Part shown: one piece after another, positions 1-15,968 of the stretch | Layout: each line of letters opens with the position of its first letter | Numbering within the stretch: position 1 is the first letter of the stretch | Assembly (NCBI GenBank): GCA_002005505.1 | Contig: KV908491.1 | Location: forward strand, 319,841-354,840 | DNA length: 35,000 nt | Source: Botryococcus braunii | Taxonomy: Eukaryota > Chlorophyta > Trebouxiophyceae | Direction of reading: 5' to 3' | Notes under the pieces: generated by a model | What the model was told of the DNA's origin: nothing | Databases searched by the model: none | The model's input: the letters and a program-made list of their open reading frames with translations, nothing else | Position numbers and translations under genes: made by a program

Positions 1-880
1 TTGGAACACAGGGCACAAACCTCTCCAAACAGAGATGTTTGTGCCAACGCACTGCAACCATGCATGTGTGCGGTAAATCCAGTCATGCAGAAGTAGCACC
101 AGGACAATGTGTCAAAAGTCAATGAACCCAGCGATCCAACATTGCGAGACGAATAAGCGAGTAATACACCAGGAGGCACCATATGCGAACTATAACAAAG
201 CCTCACCACAAGTAGTAAATGAAACCTACGGTACAAAGAGGCAGATGCAGATGCCATTCTCTCAAGTGGGTGAAGATGAAGCACGCTCTTACTATTGTTC
301 CACACTCGAGAAACCTGAGATCCTGTCGGGCCAGAATGTCATACAGAAAGCCCTTCACGTATTAGCCAACTTCCCAGCACTTCAGACCGGATCTACAGGG
401 AGCAGCTCAGGCAAGAGCAGCACAGAGCCCGCCTCATCATCCTCTTGGGCTTTTACCCAACACAATCCATGTTGAGCATCAGCAACTTTGCTCCATGCCA
501 TGGTACAGAAAACCTGACACTATTACAAATTACGACTAAACACTGGCCTTGCTATGCAATGGCCCATCTTTGCACTCATGCAGCATAGGATTCACACACC
601 TCACGTCCTTCACCAAAAATGTGAGTACTGCCCTTGCCAACAACACTCGAACCACTCCTAAAGACAGGTCCATCTTCTCAGCCCGATTGTAATAGCATGT
701 GGGCTCTAATGTGGGTGCAAAACACCACAGCAACACCTTGCAGATTCAAACTCGGCAAAAGCTAAGAAATTCGCCACAATGTACAGGTATTCGACTTTCC
801 TCCCAGCCTAGAGTGCCCCAATAGCAGACAGAAACCAGACATGGGCAAGGGCGTCCCCCCCCCCCCCCCACTCGCTTACA
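1..880. other. left-edge region without an assigned gene
   Basis: No family is recognised here. An open frame of 122 codons runs at 107-475 on the + strand; its C-terminal part is rich in serine and alanine, but it shows no motif, no clear splice signals and no relative that I recognise. The minus strand is broken by stops in most of the segment. It may hold exons of a gene lying further left, or simply be intergenic. A C-homopolymer at about 856-869 precedes the (TG)n tract. Confidence 0.4.
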
Positions 881-881
881 C

Positions 882-883
<2 letters not shown>

Positions 884-963
<80 letters not shown>
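884..963. repeat. (TG)n microsatellite, about 40 units
   Basis: Almost pure TG dinucleotides, preceded on the + strand by a run of about 14 C. It ends only 27 nt from the stop codon of the adenylate kinase gene at 991-993, so in the sense of that gene it reads as a (CA)n tract at the start of the 3' UTR. Confidence 0.97.
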
Positions 964-965
<2 letters not shown>

Positions 966-990
966 CAGAAGGACGAATGTGGAGCAGTTG

Positions 991-2460
991 CTAGCTGAAG
1001 GAGGCGGTGTGCTGCTCAAACCAGAGGCAGGTTCGGTCGACATTGGAATCGATATCTTCAACAGTATTGCTTTGCAGCACATGTACTATCTCCTCCCTAG
1101 TCCCACACAACAGCAGACGTTTTCAACAAGTATACCTTGCCATGATGCCTGATGGTTGGTGAAGGTTGTACATTGGTCAGGGAGCATCCATGAGTAAACA
1201 CTGAAGTACGCAAGATCACTAGCAAGATTCTGAAAAGTGACAAGCTAAAGTGAAGAGCAGACCCAGACAGCATTACCAGCAAGCAATGACTAAAGACCTT
1301 CAAGGCCCGCATAAACCTAAAAGCAATTTCCAACAATCCGCTCAAAACTAAAATCTTGTAGACATCATGCCACAACCCGGGGGGTTGGGGCGGGGGGGTG
1401 GACCCCTTGGGGCCCATTGAGAAGAAGGGGGGGCGTGAGAAGTCCCATATTGTGGCAAAACAACCAACGGGTTTGAACGGCACTGCTGGAGGAGGTCGAG
1501 AGAATGGTCGAGTGTATCAGGATTACAAAAGATGGGCCTTCAACGTCCTGTGCAGTTCCAGGCAATGCACTACCTGAAACTCTCCCTGGCCTCCTCTACC
1601 ACGACGTTCATAATTTCACAGGTCACATTCTCAGAAATTTTCTTTTGTGGGTAGTTCCTGCGCATATCCCCAACACCCAAATCACCCTGCTGTGGGCGCC
1701 TTCAACGCCAATGCATGACTGTGACTGCTGCACATTCACGCCAAAAGAGCAGGAGGAATAAAGTAACACTGCTGAAAAAATTTGTACTTTTCCTCTGAAC
1801 CCTATCCAGTACAATGAAGTAACTAGCAATCAGCCATCATTCTGCACAATTAAGGTGTCCACTAGGAAACATGCCAAACAGCGCACCCACACCCTACATG
1901 GTGTCAAATCTGCACTCAAATTTAATTTGGGCATCACCTGTTTTGCAGGCGTTCATAAAGAATAGTGTTATCAGTCTGGAGGACGATGACCAGGTCAAAC
2001 CACCTGCACAACCACAAGAGGAGGTGGCGAACAACAAAATAATAATAAAAATTTGGCAAAGCATCAAGCAGAGCCCTTTCTAGCTGCAAACAGGGAATTA
2101 CGAAGGTACCTCTCCGGGAAAAAGTCGCAACTGTGATACTCAACCAACACGCCTCCGTCTTCGATCATATCTTCCAATGCATCCACAACCTGCGCGAGCC
2201 AAACAACATGTTAGATTTGAAGGACACTGAAAACAAGCGCTTTAACTTAGTAGCACCACGAGACTCACTTTATCCTCATCCAGGATGTATGCTTCGTGTT
2301 CTGGATCCCAACCCTCGTGAAGCTGTTCCGCCTTTACCAACTCACTAATGTTGACGTGTTTCAAACATGTCCGTTCTGCTACTGCTTCACACATCGTGGT
2401 CTTTCCTGTTCCTGGAGTACCAGTAATCAAGACATTCGGCGGTTTTCGTTTCAGTGCCAT
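991..2460 (-). CDS. AK6: adenylate kinase isoenzyme 6 (AK6 / hCINAP / Fap7), 5 exons, complete
   Basis: Small nuclear/cytosolic NMP kinase and ATPase of the AK6 family, known for a role in 40S subunit maturation with uS11 (Rps14). Exons on the minus strand: 2269-2460, 2110-2189, 1938-2003, 1574-1657, 991-1096; 528 nt in frame, 175 aa (human AK6 is 172). All introns are GT-AG with phases 0, 2, 2, 2. Visible motifs: P-loop GTPGTGKT at residues 14-21, the ILDEDK element near 60, the AK6 signature EYHSCDFFPER at 81-91, and ILYERL after it, followed by a C-terminal helix ending in ASFS. The chosen ATG gives the usual short N-terminus before the P-loop; the frame stays open upstream, but that stretch is not family-like. 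The 3' end lies beside the (TG)n tract. Family assignment is secure; intron ends were set by eye. Confidence 0.93.
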
Positions 2461-3005
2461 GTTCTCGGCGGCTGTGTTCCCCCCGGAACAGAGACGAACT
2501 GCTGCTCCCCTCAATGTACCAAGAAGAAAATCTCCAATTGCGCACGGATTGCTATCAAGACGTTTAATGCATGTGTTCTTGTTGTCAAGCCGACAGCCAA
2601 CTAACCGGGAGACACCGTACAGGCGGCTGGATGTCAGCACTAGGAAGGAAAAAGGACGATGGTACAGCGACTGTAGACAAACCTCAGTACTTCCAGTTGC
2701 AGCAAACCACGTCGAATCGCGTGAATTTGGGATAACCTTATCGTGGCGAGCTGCGGCAGGCAATCCAATTCCCAAACCTCTAACTTTTCACATAGAATCG
2801 GAAACTACATCCAGGAACATTGGAAATTTTTCCGGAGACAGGCAAGACTGCTGGCTGTTGCTATCTGGCGGATGCAGCGTTCAAACAGTGCACGGCTGTT
2901 GTTAGTGGAACCAGATGCTGGCGTCCGGAGGTGTCCGTTCGAGTTTGCGATGTCCAGATACTCGCCATGTTTCTGGTGTTGATAGCATCCAGTAAGTTGT
3001 CAAGG
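2461..3005. promoter_or_regulatory. putative bidirectional promoter region between AK6 and a + strand candidate gene
   Basis: A 545-bp segment separating the AK6 start codon (minus strand) from the ATG at 3006 on the plus strand. It is not simple repeat. Open frames cross it in both directions, but none looks like a known protein. No convincing TATA box was seen. The role as a shared promoter is inferred from position only. Confidence 0.3.
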
Positions 3006-3215
3006 ATGCTTGCTTCAAAACTATATGCGGCCGCACGTCCGTTTGTCCCGGTAGAGACACGGCAACACAGTTTCCAACGGAGCGTCACATTTGCAAGGGC
3101 TGTCAGTATTCCTGTTATGGAGGCTCGCGCGCCATCACAAACGCTTCTTGAACCCAGCCTGCAGACGAGCACCTCTGGGACTGCCGTGGGGCTCCGAGTT
3201 GATGAAGACCGTGAG
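3006..3215 (+). CDS. candidate first exon with organelle-targeting-like N-terminus (unidentified)
   Basis: ATG at 3006 opens 70 codons ending before a possible donor (GAG|GTGCAC at 3215/3216). The peptide begins MLASKLYAAARPFVP and is rich in Arg, Ser and Ala with almost no acidic residues until its last few positions, which is how mitochondrial and plastid presequences look. The same frame is open further upstream, from 2820. I do not recognise the protein. Downstream exon-like pieces occur at about 4171-4248 (acceptor after CTTGCTTTCAG, donor GTGAGG), near 4570-4720 and at 4898-5056, but I could not chain them with confidence. It could also be a chance open frame. Confidence 0.28.
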
Positions 3216-3481
3216 GTGCACTCCTTAAAGTCTTAAGGCTTGCGAGGTCTAATGTATTTCACTAGTAAAACTCTTTGATGGGGTTTAATAGGGGTTTTTT
3301 TGGTGGGATTAAGATTATTGGCGTTGTTTGGTGACTGCGATGGAGTTCCACATACATTTTCTGCTTGTCCCTGGGTACACCATCTGCCGTACGGTACCCA
3401 ATCGTTGCTGTGACTCTTCATGTGAGTATCATTGTTGCTGTGACACTGCTGTTGGCAGACATTTCAAATCTGAAATGCCTG

Positions 3482-3679
<198 letters not shown>

Positions 3680-4826
3680 CCCCTCTCCCTCCCTCACTCC
3701 CTTCCCCCCTTTCTCCCCCCCCCCCCTTCTCTCTCTCTCCCCCACTCCCTCCCCGCCCCCCCCCCCAAACTCTCTTCCCTCCCCTCTCTTTCCCTCCCCT
3801 GCTGCCTCCTCTCTTTCTCCTTCCTCGCCTCCGCACCAGCTACCCGCGCAATCCCTGTCCCCACCCTGCCCTTTTTCGCCAGAGCACCCTCTCCTGCTGC
3901 TGCCCGGCAACCCATCACTGTTCTTCCCTTCTGGTGCTTTTCTACCAATCCCCTTTTACTTTGCAATGCCACCTTGGCCGAGTCCTCCTTCTCAATGGCT
4001 GCCTCGATATAACGTTGCGATGATCCCCTCGGTCACCAAAGAGGGGTTGTGATTGATTTCGCCACTGCAGTCCTTTGTCAGGTTAGACTGCCCTAGGGTT
4101 TGCTCACGTTGACACCAACAGTCTTCTTGTTGTCAGCGCGCATTACATTGTTTTATTGTACTCTTGCTTTCAGAGGCACCGCTGTCACCTCAGCCAGCCT
4201 GTTCCTCTTTTGAGAGAACATAGAAGGGCAGACGGCACGTGGAAACCAGTGAGGGATGAAAGTGGGGTAGAAGCCGCCTGAAGGAGAGGAATTTGGACCA
4301 AGTTCAGCACACACAACTGGCATTGGAATGCAGCCGAAAGCAAAATGCACATGTAAAATGGAGGCTCACCCTCGAGGGATAGTGGCAGTGAGCCAGGGCG
4401 ACGTGGCCGTTAGTGTCTGCTGACTGGAAAGATAAACGCTTGATTGGAAATAAGAATATTACTTGATTCGAGCTTTACTTCAGGCCCCTGGATGTTGGAA
4501 AGGGAAAGGGGGGGGGGGGGAGGAGACGTGCGGCTTGCAGCCGATGGCCTTGGCAATTAGGGTTTGTGCAGGTTCCCAGACATGTCGCAGGAGATCCTAC
4601 TGGGGACGCATCTCAGTGAGTAACTCCTTGTGGATTTTGGGCCATGCTGCACTCTGGGCTCACGTGTGTCTGATTTTGCAGCTGCAAAATCTGTGGCGCA
4701 GTGTGAGGACAGTCACTGAAAGTTGAGTCCTTGCCCTTTTTTTGGGGGGGAGGGGGGAGCCTGGCAATAAATTCTCATGAGTTACATTTCTATTACCAGG
4801 GGTTATCATCAGTTTTACTTCAATTA

Positions 4827-4831
<5 letters not shown>

Positions 4832-4869
<38 letters not shown>
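4832..4869. repeat. homopolymer of 38 T
   Basis: Uninterrupted T run. It lies about 29 bp upstream of the AG at 4897 that precedes the open exon 4898-5056, so it could serve as an extended polypyrimidine tract, or be the tail of an old minus-strand retroposed sequence. No target-site duplication was evident to me. Confidence 0.9.
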
Positions 4870-4870
<1 letters not shown>

Positions 4871-4897
4871 GTGGGCTCAACTCTGTTGGTTGTGCAG

Positions 4898-5056
4898 GTG
4901 GTGGTTAGATGGTTGGACGACCTGCTGGAGAGTCTGGGGACCGAATCCCTGGAGGACCCTGCGGGGGTCCTAGCGCTGGAAGGGGGCCTCCGACAAGCGG
5001 TTGAAGGCACCAATTTTGCTGGGCTCCCTTCCGCACCTGAAGACAGGGAATCCTAG
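4898..5056 (+). CDS. candidate terminal exon of an unidentified gene
   Basis: After TTGGTTGTGCAG at 4886-4897 a frame of 52 codons runs to a TAG at 5054-5056. Its composition looks like real protein: VVVRWLDDLLESLGTESL, then an acidic/hydrophobic stretch with GGLRQAVEGTNFAG and an acidic end. An upstream piece reading LQNLWRSVRT (about 4681-4710, possible donor ACA|GTCACT) would join in phase 0. I do not recognise the family. It may be the 3' end of the gene starting near 3006. A 38-nt T run lies just upstream. Confidence 0.35.
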   Translation: MVVRWLDDLLESLGTESLEDPAGVLALEGGLRQAVEGTNFAGLPSAPEDRES

Positions 5057-6134
5057 GCGCTGGGGGAAAGCCCACGCAAGAACCGAGCATGTTTAATTTT
5101 AGTCGCAGCATGCTCTTTACCTGTGCAAGGCTGTACTTCAGCAGGAGCAATTTCCAGGAGCGCAATGTTGCAAAGTAGCATGCTTATGTGCATTTTTTTG
5201 GGTCGGTACAATTTTGCACATTTACCTCTCACTAGGGTTGATAGATTTCGGAAGGTATCCGGCCTGCCTGGGTCTCGAGGCATCTCAGAAGGGACGAGGC
5301 TGGTGGCGACAGAGGCTGGCGGGCATGATTGTCGTGGGCCGGCTGCTTTTATTGTTGTGTGTCCGTGGAAAGATGGGAGCCTGGGTTGGAGAAAAGACGT
5401 GGAATTCGTTTGAAGTGAGCGCTTCGGGAGATTACGCAGGGCGACATACAACAGAGTGTGTCAAGCGACAGAACAGAGTGTGTGCGCTGATGAAGGCATT
5501 CTTTAATTTTGTGTTCCTCGCAAATGCCAGTGTGCACAGCCTGCAGCTCTGCAGACGGGGGAGCATCTGGTACCATTGTACTGCCAGTCTGATGTAACAG
5601 AGCATGGTGACCTGCGGATTGTTGCAGTACAAGTTGGTTCTCGGGAGTGAGGAATGGTCCAGTACATATTGTCGAAGCCCATCCAAAGCTAGTCTGTGCA
5701 ATGTGCGGTGGTGTAAGACATTTTCGTGAAGCGCGCAGGTTATGTAGGAGAGGCTGTTGGTCTTGCTAGCTTGAACAGGTCAGGCTGGTGTCTTGAGTTC
5801 GGTGCCTGCGGTTATGACCACCTCCACCACTTGTTAGTTACGAAGTACATCAGTTGTTTGAAGTGTCGGTGTCCCATACTGGTGATGCCTCTAGAGCATC
5901 ACAATGATCAAGACCTTGTCTGCGCTCAGGCCTCAGCGGGAGCCCTAATTGGAATGTGAGTGAAGCCGCATCAGTGCTCCGCCGTCTTGGTGAGGTTTGT
6001 TCTTACGAGTCGACGTGGGCTAACTTGTTCTGCCACTTGTACTATGGTGGGGTGTTGGCTGCCTCTGGATCGCACGGGGGTACACAAGGGTGACGTGTCG
6101 CAGGCCTGCGTGGCGCGGCGCGTGCGCGCGCGCA

Positions 6135-6206
<72 letters not shown>

Positions 6207-6299
6207 GAGAGAGAGGACGGAACGGAAAGGGAGAGGGGGGAGCGAAAGGGGGGGGGTAGATCAGATATGTTTTTCTCCCTCTCCTCTTCCCCCCCCCCT

Positions 6300-6398
<99 letters not shown>

Positions 6399-7051
6399 GG
6401 GAGATAAGGGAGGAGAGGGGGGGGGGGCAAAGTGTGGGGATGAATCACGCTAATGAGAGCCCTTCTTGCATCGGGTCCGATTTGAGACTCCCATTGGATT
6501 TACGATTCAGGCGGGAAGGCCGTACGGAGTCCATCGAGAGGTGTTCCATCCGACTAGCCACAGGTTAATGTCCGCGCTGGACGGCACAATGGGAGGTTCC
6601 ACAATACCCAGGAAGTGGTAGTGTGTACCACGACCATGCCTGCCTAGATTTTCGGTTCTGTGGATACTTCTGTGCAAAGTACTTGTCTCACGCATCGTTG
6701 ATTAGGTTCCTGGGGTTTTATTACATCTCTGGTATTGAGTTGCGAATGTCATTATGGGCCGGTGCCTTCCCGTCCTCAGTCATGTTCGGTGGTCAGAAGC
6801 CAGCTTCCAGCGGTCGTGCCTAAACCAGGCTTTATTCTTGGGTGGAGGAATACATGGTGTATCATCATTGCAACTGCCTAACTTTGGTAAGCATCGGCCG
6901 TGACGATCTTAGTGTTGTGAACAGGGTACTGCATGCCTAACGTTCTGCGAATAATTATCAGGATACTTGAGTTCCTTGACAACATTTACCAGGCTAGTGG
7001 CACCTTTAACGTCAATTTCAACAAATTGTAACCATTTGTTTTTATTCACAG
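5057..7051. other. region without an assigned gene; may contain 5' exons of Deg1
   Basis: No family hit by eye. Open frames starting at 5123 (+) and 5451 (-) both have basic, Ser-rich starts that could be mistaken for transit peptides. The first exon of the Deg1 gene, with its plastid transit peptide, should lie somewhere in this stretch or a little left of it, but I could not place it. Confidence 0.4.
6136..6396. repeat. (C)n(CA)n followed by (CT)n microsatellite cluster
   Basis: A run of about 15 C at 6136-6150 leads into (CA)n to about 6201, then a GA/G-rich spacer, a short C run near 6292, and pure (TC)n at about 6307-6396 followed by a G-rich stretch. Confidence 0.95.
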
Positions 7052-7100
7052 AATCCCGGAGAATCCCTCAAAGGCGGAAAGGCGGGGCTTGGTGCCGCAG
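7052..7100 (+). CDS. possible upstream exon of Deg1
   Basis: A 49-nt segment bounded by a good acceptor (TTTTTATTCACAG at 7039-7051) and a good donor (CCGCAG|GTAACT). It can join the next Deg1 exon in two ways: to an acceptor at 7695 in one frame, or to an acceptor at 7726 in another that yields NPGESLKGGKAGLGAA before EARSRLTAEE. Position and splice quality support it, but sequence in the transit-peptide region is not conserved, so homology cannot confirm it. Confidence 0.4.
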
Positions 7101-7695
7101 GTAACTCAGAAGGCTTTCACTACATCTTTGAATTTTAAAATCATGAGAAAATAACGAAAGGTGTTAGAGCTACCTTTAGGATTCAACAGAGGCTTAAGGT
7201 GGATGGAATGTTGGCGCAGGGCCCAACAGGGCGTGCTATGCATGGCCTGGCAGAGCCACAAACCAGGCGTTTCTGACACTTCCCAGGAACATTCTTCTAG
7301 CTGGGTACAACTGCCACATTGGAAACAGGTCTTGGCAGGGCTAGCATGCTCTGCAATACTTTCCAGCGTGGGTACACTTTCCTGAACCATTGGTTAGGTC
7401 TTGTAGCATGTGCGTCTGGGGAGCAGCCCTGTGACAACTTCCACACAGTAAATATATTCACTAACCTCTAAAAATTTCCACTGGGAGCAGTCATTAAAAA
7501 ATATACAATCTTCTGCATGTTTGTTGGTTGCCTTCCTCGATACGCACTGTCTGAATCGGCAGGCATGCACCGAGCAAAGATGCTTCACTACTCAGTTTCG
7601 TTACTTCACACATTTTGTCTCTGTAGTTGATAAGCCTACTGCGCTGCAGTTTCAATCTCTAAGGCGCGGCCTGTTCACAATGCGATTACATGCAG

Positions 7696-12807
<5,112 letters not shown>

Positions 12808-13524
12808 GAAAGTCTTGGAGAAGCTCCTGTATTGTAAATGTACTTTTACTGGTCATGTACAGCAATGAGACAGTCAAAATTTGCGGCATATTGAAGTAAT
12901 ATTTTGGAGCGTGATGATTTTATTCAAGGCGTTGACATGATTGGGCTAGTTTTCCATGCGGGTGCACTGCAGAGACAGTGCGTATTATCATGCCTTTCTT
13001 TATTAGCTTTCAGAGCGTAGCTGTCCCGTGGTGGGGTTGTGTTGTTTTCTTGAGTGAAAATTGCCTTCATTGTGCTTAATGGACGTGTATCTTTATTATG
13101 TACTTGATGAGTTGCCGCAGTATCCATTCTTCATCTACTGAAACAAACAAAAAACCCACAAATACGTCATGGTGCTGTTTCATGGAATGAGTGTGGGAGA
13201 CCGCTGCTTGTCAGCTTTGGAGCTTTCCTTATATGTAAAAGTATCAATTATCATGCAACTGATGACTTGCTGAGGAACTTGTGAACTAGGAATATTCTTG
13301 CAAACGGGAGGTGCAGGCACCATTGTAAAATTTCGTGGGAATGGTCGGGGGGCATATGTAAGGCCCCGTACTCCACCATTTAATGACAGTTGACCTTTGT
13401 CGACTGACTGGCCCATGCATATGTCTCACCCCAGCATTATTCTTCGGAGCGTGCACAATCGAGGGTAACGGCTCCAGATGATCCATCTTTTTTTGAATAA
13501 ATCCCAATGAGGGTGCCAGCGCAC
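12808..13524. terminator. convergent 3' region between Deg1 (+) and the SMC gene (-)
   Basis: 717 bp between the two stop codons. It must hold both 3' UTRs and polyadenylation sites. No AATAAA is obvious next to the Deg1 stop; a TGTAAATG element, like the algal UGUAA signal, lies at about 12832-12840, 25 nt past the Deg1 stop. That match to a green-algal poly(A) signal is suggestive only. Confidence 0.35.
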
Positions 13525-15392
13525 TCATATACCTGTGGACGACACAAGCAACTCCAAATTTGTAGTCCATACGTTGTGAATGCTTTCTTTCAGCGCTTCG
13601 GGGGAAAAGACCATGTATATTTCTATAAGCTGGCAGAGACTTGTAAGCTATTTACGTGACCAAGGACATATGAAGATTGAGAACATGAAGGTTCAGCTAG
13701 AGTATTCAATCTGGAAGCAAGCTATTCCAGAGGTCATTGATATTTCGCTCACTCTTTCTTCTTGTTTCTTCTTTTGTGCGTGGTGATTTTACCTGGGGCT
13801 TATGACTGACTGCAATGTACTGAGCGTTCTTCTGTGACTGAATGTACTGCGCAACCCTAGCTGCGTTGCTGGTGTCCAGAGCACTATCGACCTACACAGA
13901 CAACATAGCCTGGCGTCATATTGGCGTTGCAACGTTGCAGAGCACTGCCCTGGTAGGCCAGCTCCGTACCTCATCAAAGAAGTAAAACGGAGACGGGTAG
14001 GCTTGCTGGAGTGCAAAAGCCAGTGCCAAGCATGCCAAAGCCTGCTGCCCTCCACTTAGAAGTTTTAACGGGCGCCATTGAGCTGTTTCTGGTCTGCCAG
14101 GTTTCAGTTTTCAGGAAGTCAGTATTCAGTCTTGTTTCACACCCTTGTCCAAACCCGCTGAGTGGGCATCATTGTTGAGTACACCATAGAAGCAGTGGCA
14201 TTTAAAAATTTCTACCAGCAGAGCTTTGCAACATTAGGGACATGGTTCTGCCTAGATGGAAATCACAACATATCAAACGCGTCAGGCAGTCAACTGAAAC
14301 AAGAAACTGTCGTATGTACAGAGAAGTTGATGTCTTGATACATGCCGGACCATACCTGCAGTTGAGCGTAAGGCCTTCCGTGAACATTAGCGTCCTATCT
14401 GTACAACAGCTGCAGTAAGAGCTGCCTTGCCCATTTGTCAGGAAGTGGTAAATGGCGTCCAGGTGCTCATTTACCTGCTTCACGCCTGCTAGAACAGCTG
14501 CACTGCGCTGTGTTTCTAAGCATTCTCTTTCGGACTCCAACCTGTGAATTGTAGCAATGAAGCACCATCAATAGACAACTCTCTGCAAACTACTCTTACC
14601 GGGATAGCGAAGAGAAGGGCGCGTACTCATTTACAGTATGGTCCAGTTTGTGGAGGCTGGATTCAATGTCTGACAATTCGCAAGCGGCATCTAGATCGCA
14701 ACGCAATTTTGCAACATCAATGCTCTCCCTTGCAGCCTGCAAGTTTGCGAATGGTTGAACACAGGAGCGCCACAAATTTGTACAATCCGACTACTCAGGC
14801 CTCCCTGGTTTCGCCGTCACATTAGGAAAATGCTTGAGAAATGTCAACGAGCCCCAAGAATCACACACGCCTGCAATCAGGGACTGACCTTTAGTCGTCT
14901 TTCTTCTGCAATGAGTTTCCTCGCTTTTGTTCTCTGCTGATCATTCAATTCCGTGAAGTTGAGCTTGCTGACATCCAGATCCATGGATGCATCTGTGTAA
15001 ACAGGAATCCGTGTCAAGCCGCGCAAATTGCTTGATGGCCTGGAACTCTCAAAGCTCCATTTCTATGCAGACATGAATCCGCAGAGCAACAGCCCTTAAA
15101 GAGGTTCAAGCCTCAAATAAAGGGTGCGCAGCTCTAAAGTCACTTCCCGCCGAATTCTGGTATCGAGTGGCGTAGGAAGTTTGTGCGTTGGGGGAGGGGG
15201 GATGGGAGGGAGGAGGAAAGGGAGGGAGGAACGATGGAAGGGAGGGGGGGGAGGAGGGGGAGGGAGGGAGGAGGAAAGGGAGGGACGAAGGAAGGAGGGA
15301 GGGAGAGGAAGAAAAGGGCCCCAAGAGCGCAGACAAGCGCGTGCGCGCCCGCTCGCCCCCCCCCCCCCGCCCCCCGGCGCGCGCGCGCGCGT

Positions 15393-15452
<60 letters not shown>

Positions 15453-15718
15453 GCACGCACGCACGCGCAGAGGGAGAGAGAGAGCAGAAGGTTGGGGAGA
15501 GAGGGGGAGAGAAAGAGGGGGGGGGAGGGAGCGAGGGGAGGGGGGGGAGAGAGAGAGGGAGCAGGGGAGGGCGGTTTGTGTGGGAGAGGGGGATAGGCAA
15601 GGATGCGAAGGCGACCATGCACCCCCGTTGGCATGTGCATACGTATGTGCGTGTCTCTTTCTCTCTCCTCCTTCCCCCCTCCCCCTCTCTTCTCCACTCC
15701 GTGTGCATTTGAGCATGC

Positions 15719-15789
<71 letters not shown>

Positions 15790-15898
15790 TGTGTGTGTGT
15801 GTATGTGTGTGTGTGTGTGTGTGTGCGCGCGCGCGCCTGTGTGTGTGTGTGTGTGTCTGTGTGTGTGCGCGCGTGTGCGTTTGAGCGTGCACGCGCGC

Positions 15899-15968
<70 letters not shown>

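Noticed and set aside
2461..2775. N-terminal extension of AK6 using the upstream in-frame ATG at 2775
   Set aside because: The upstream stretch has no family resemblance, and AK6 proteins start a few residues before the P-loop; the ATG at 2460 gives the expected length.
5053..5451. Minus-strand ORF with transit-peptide-like start
   Set aside because: No recognisable mature domain follows and it overlaps competing + strand frames; the composition alone is not enough to call a gene.
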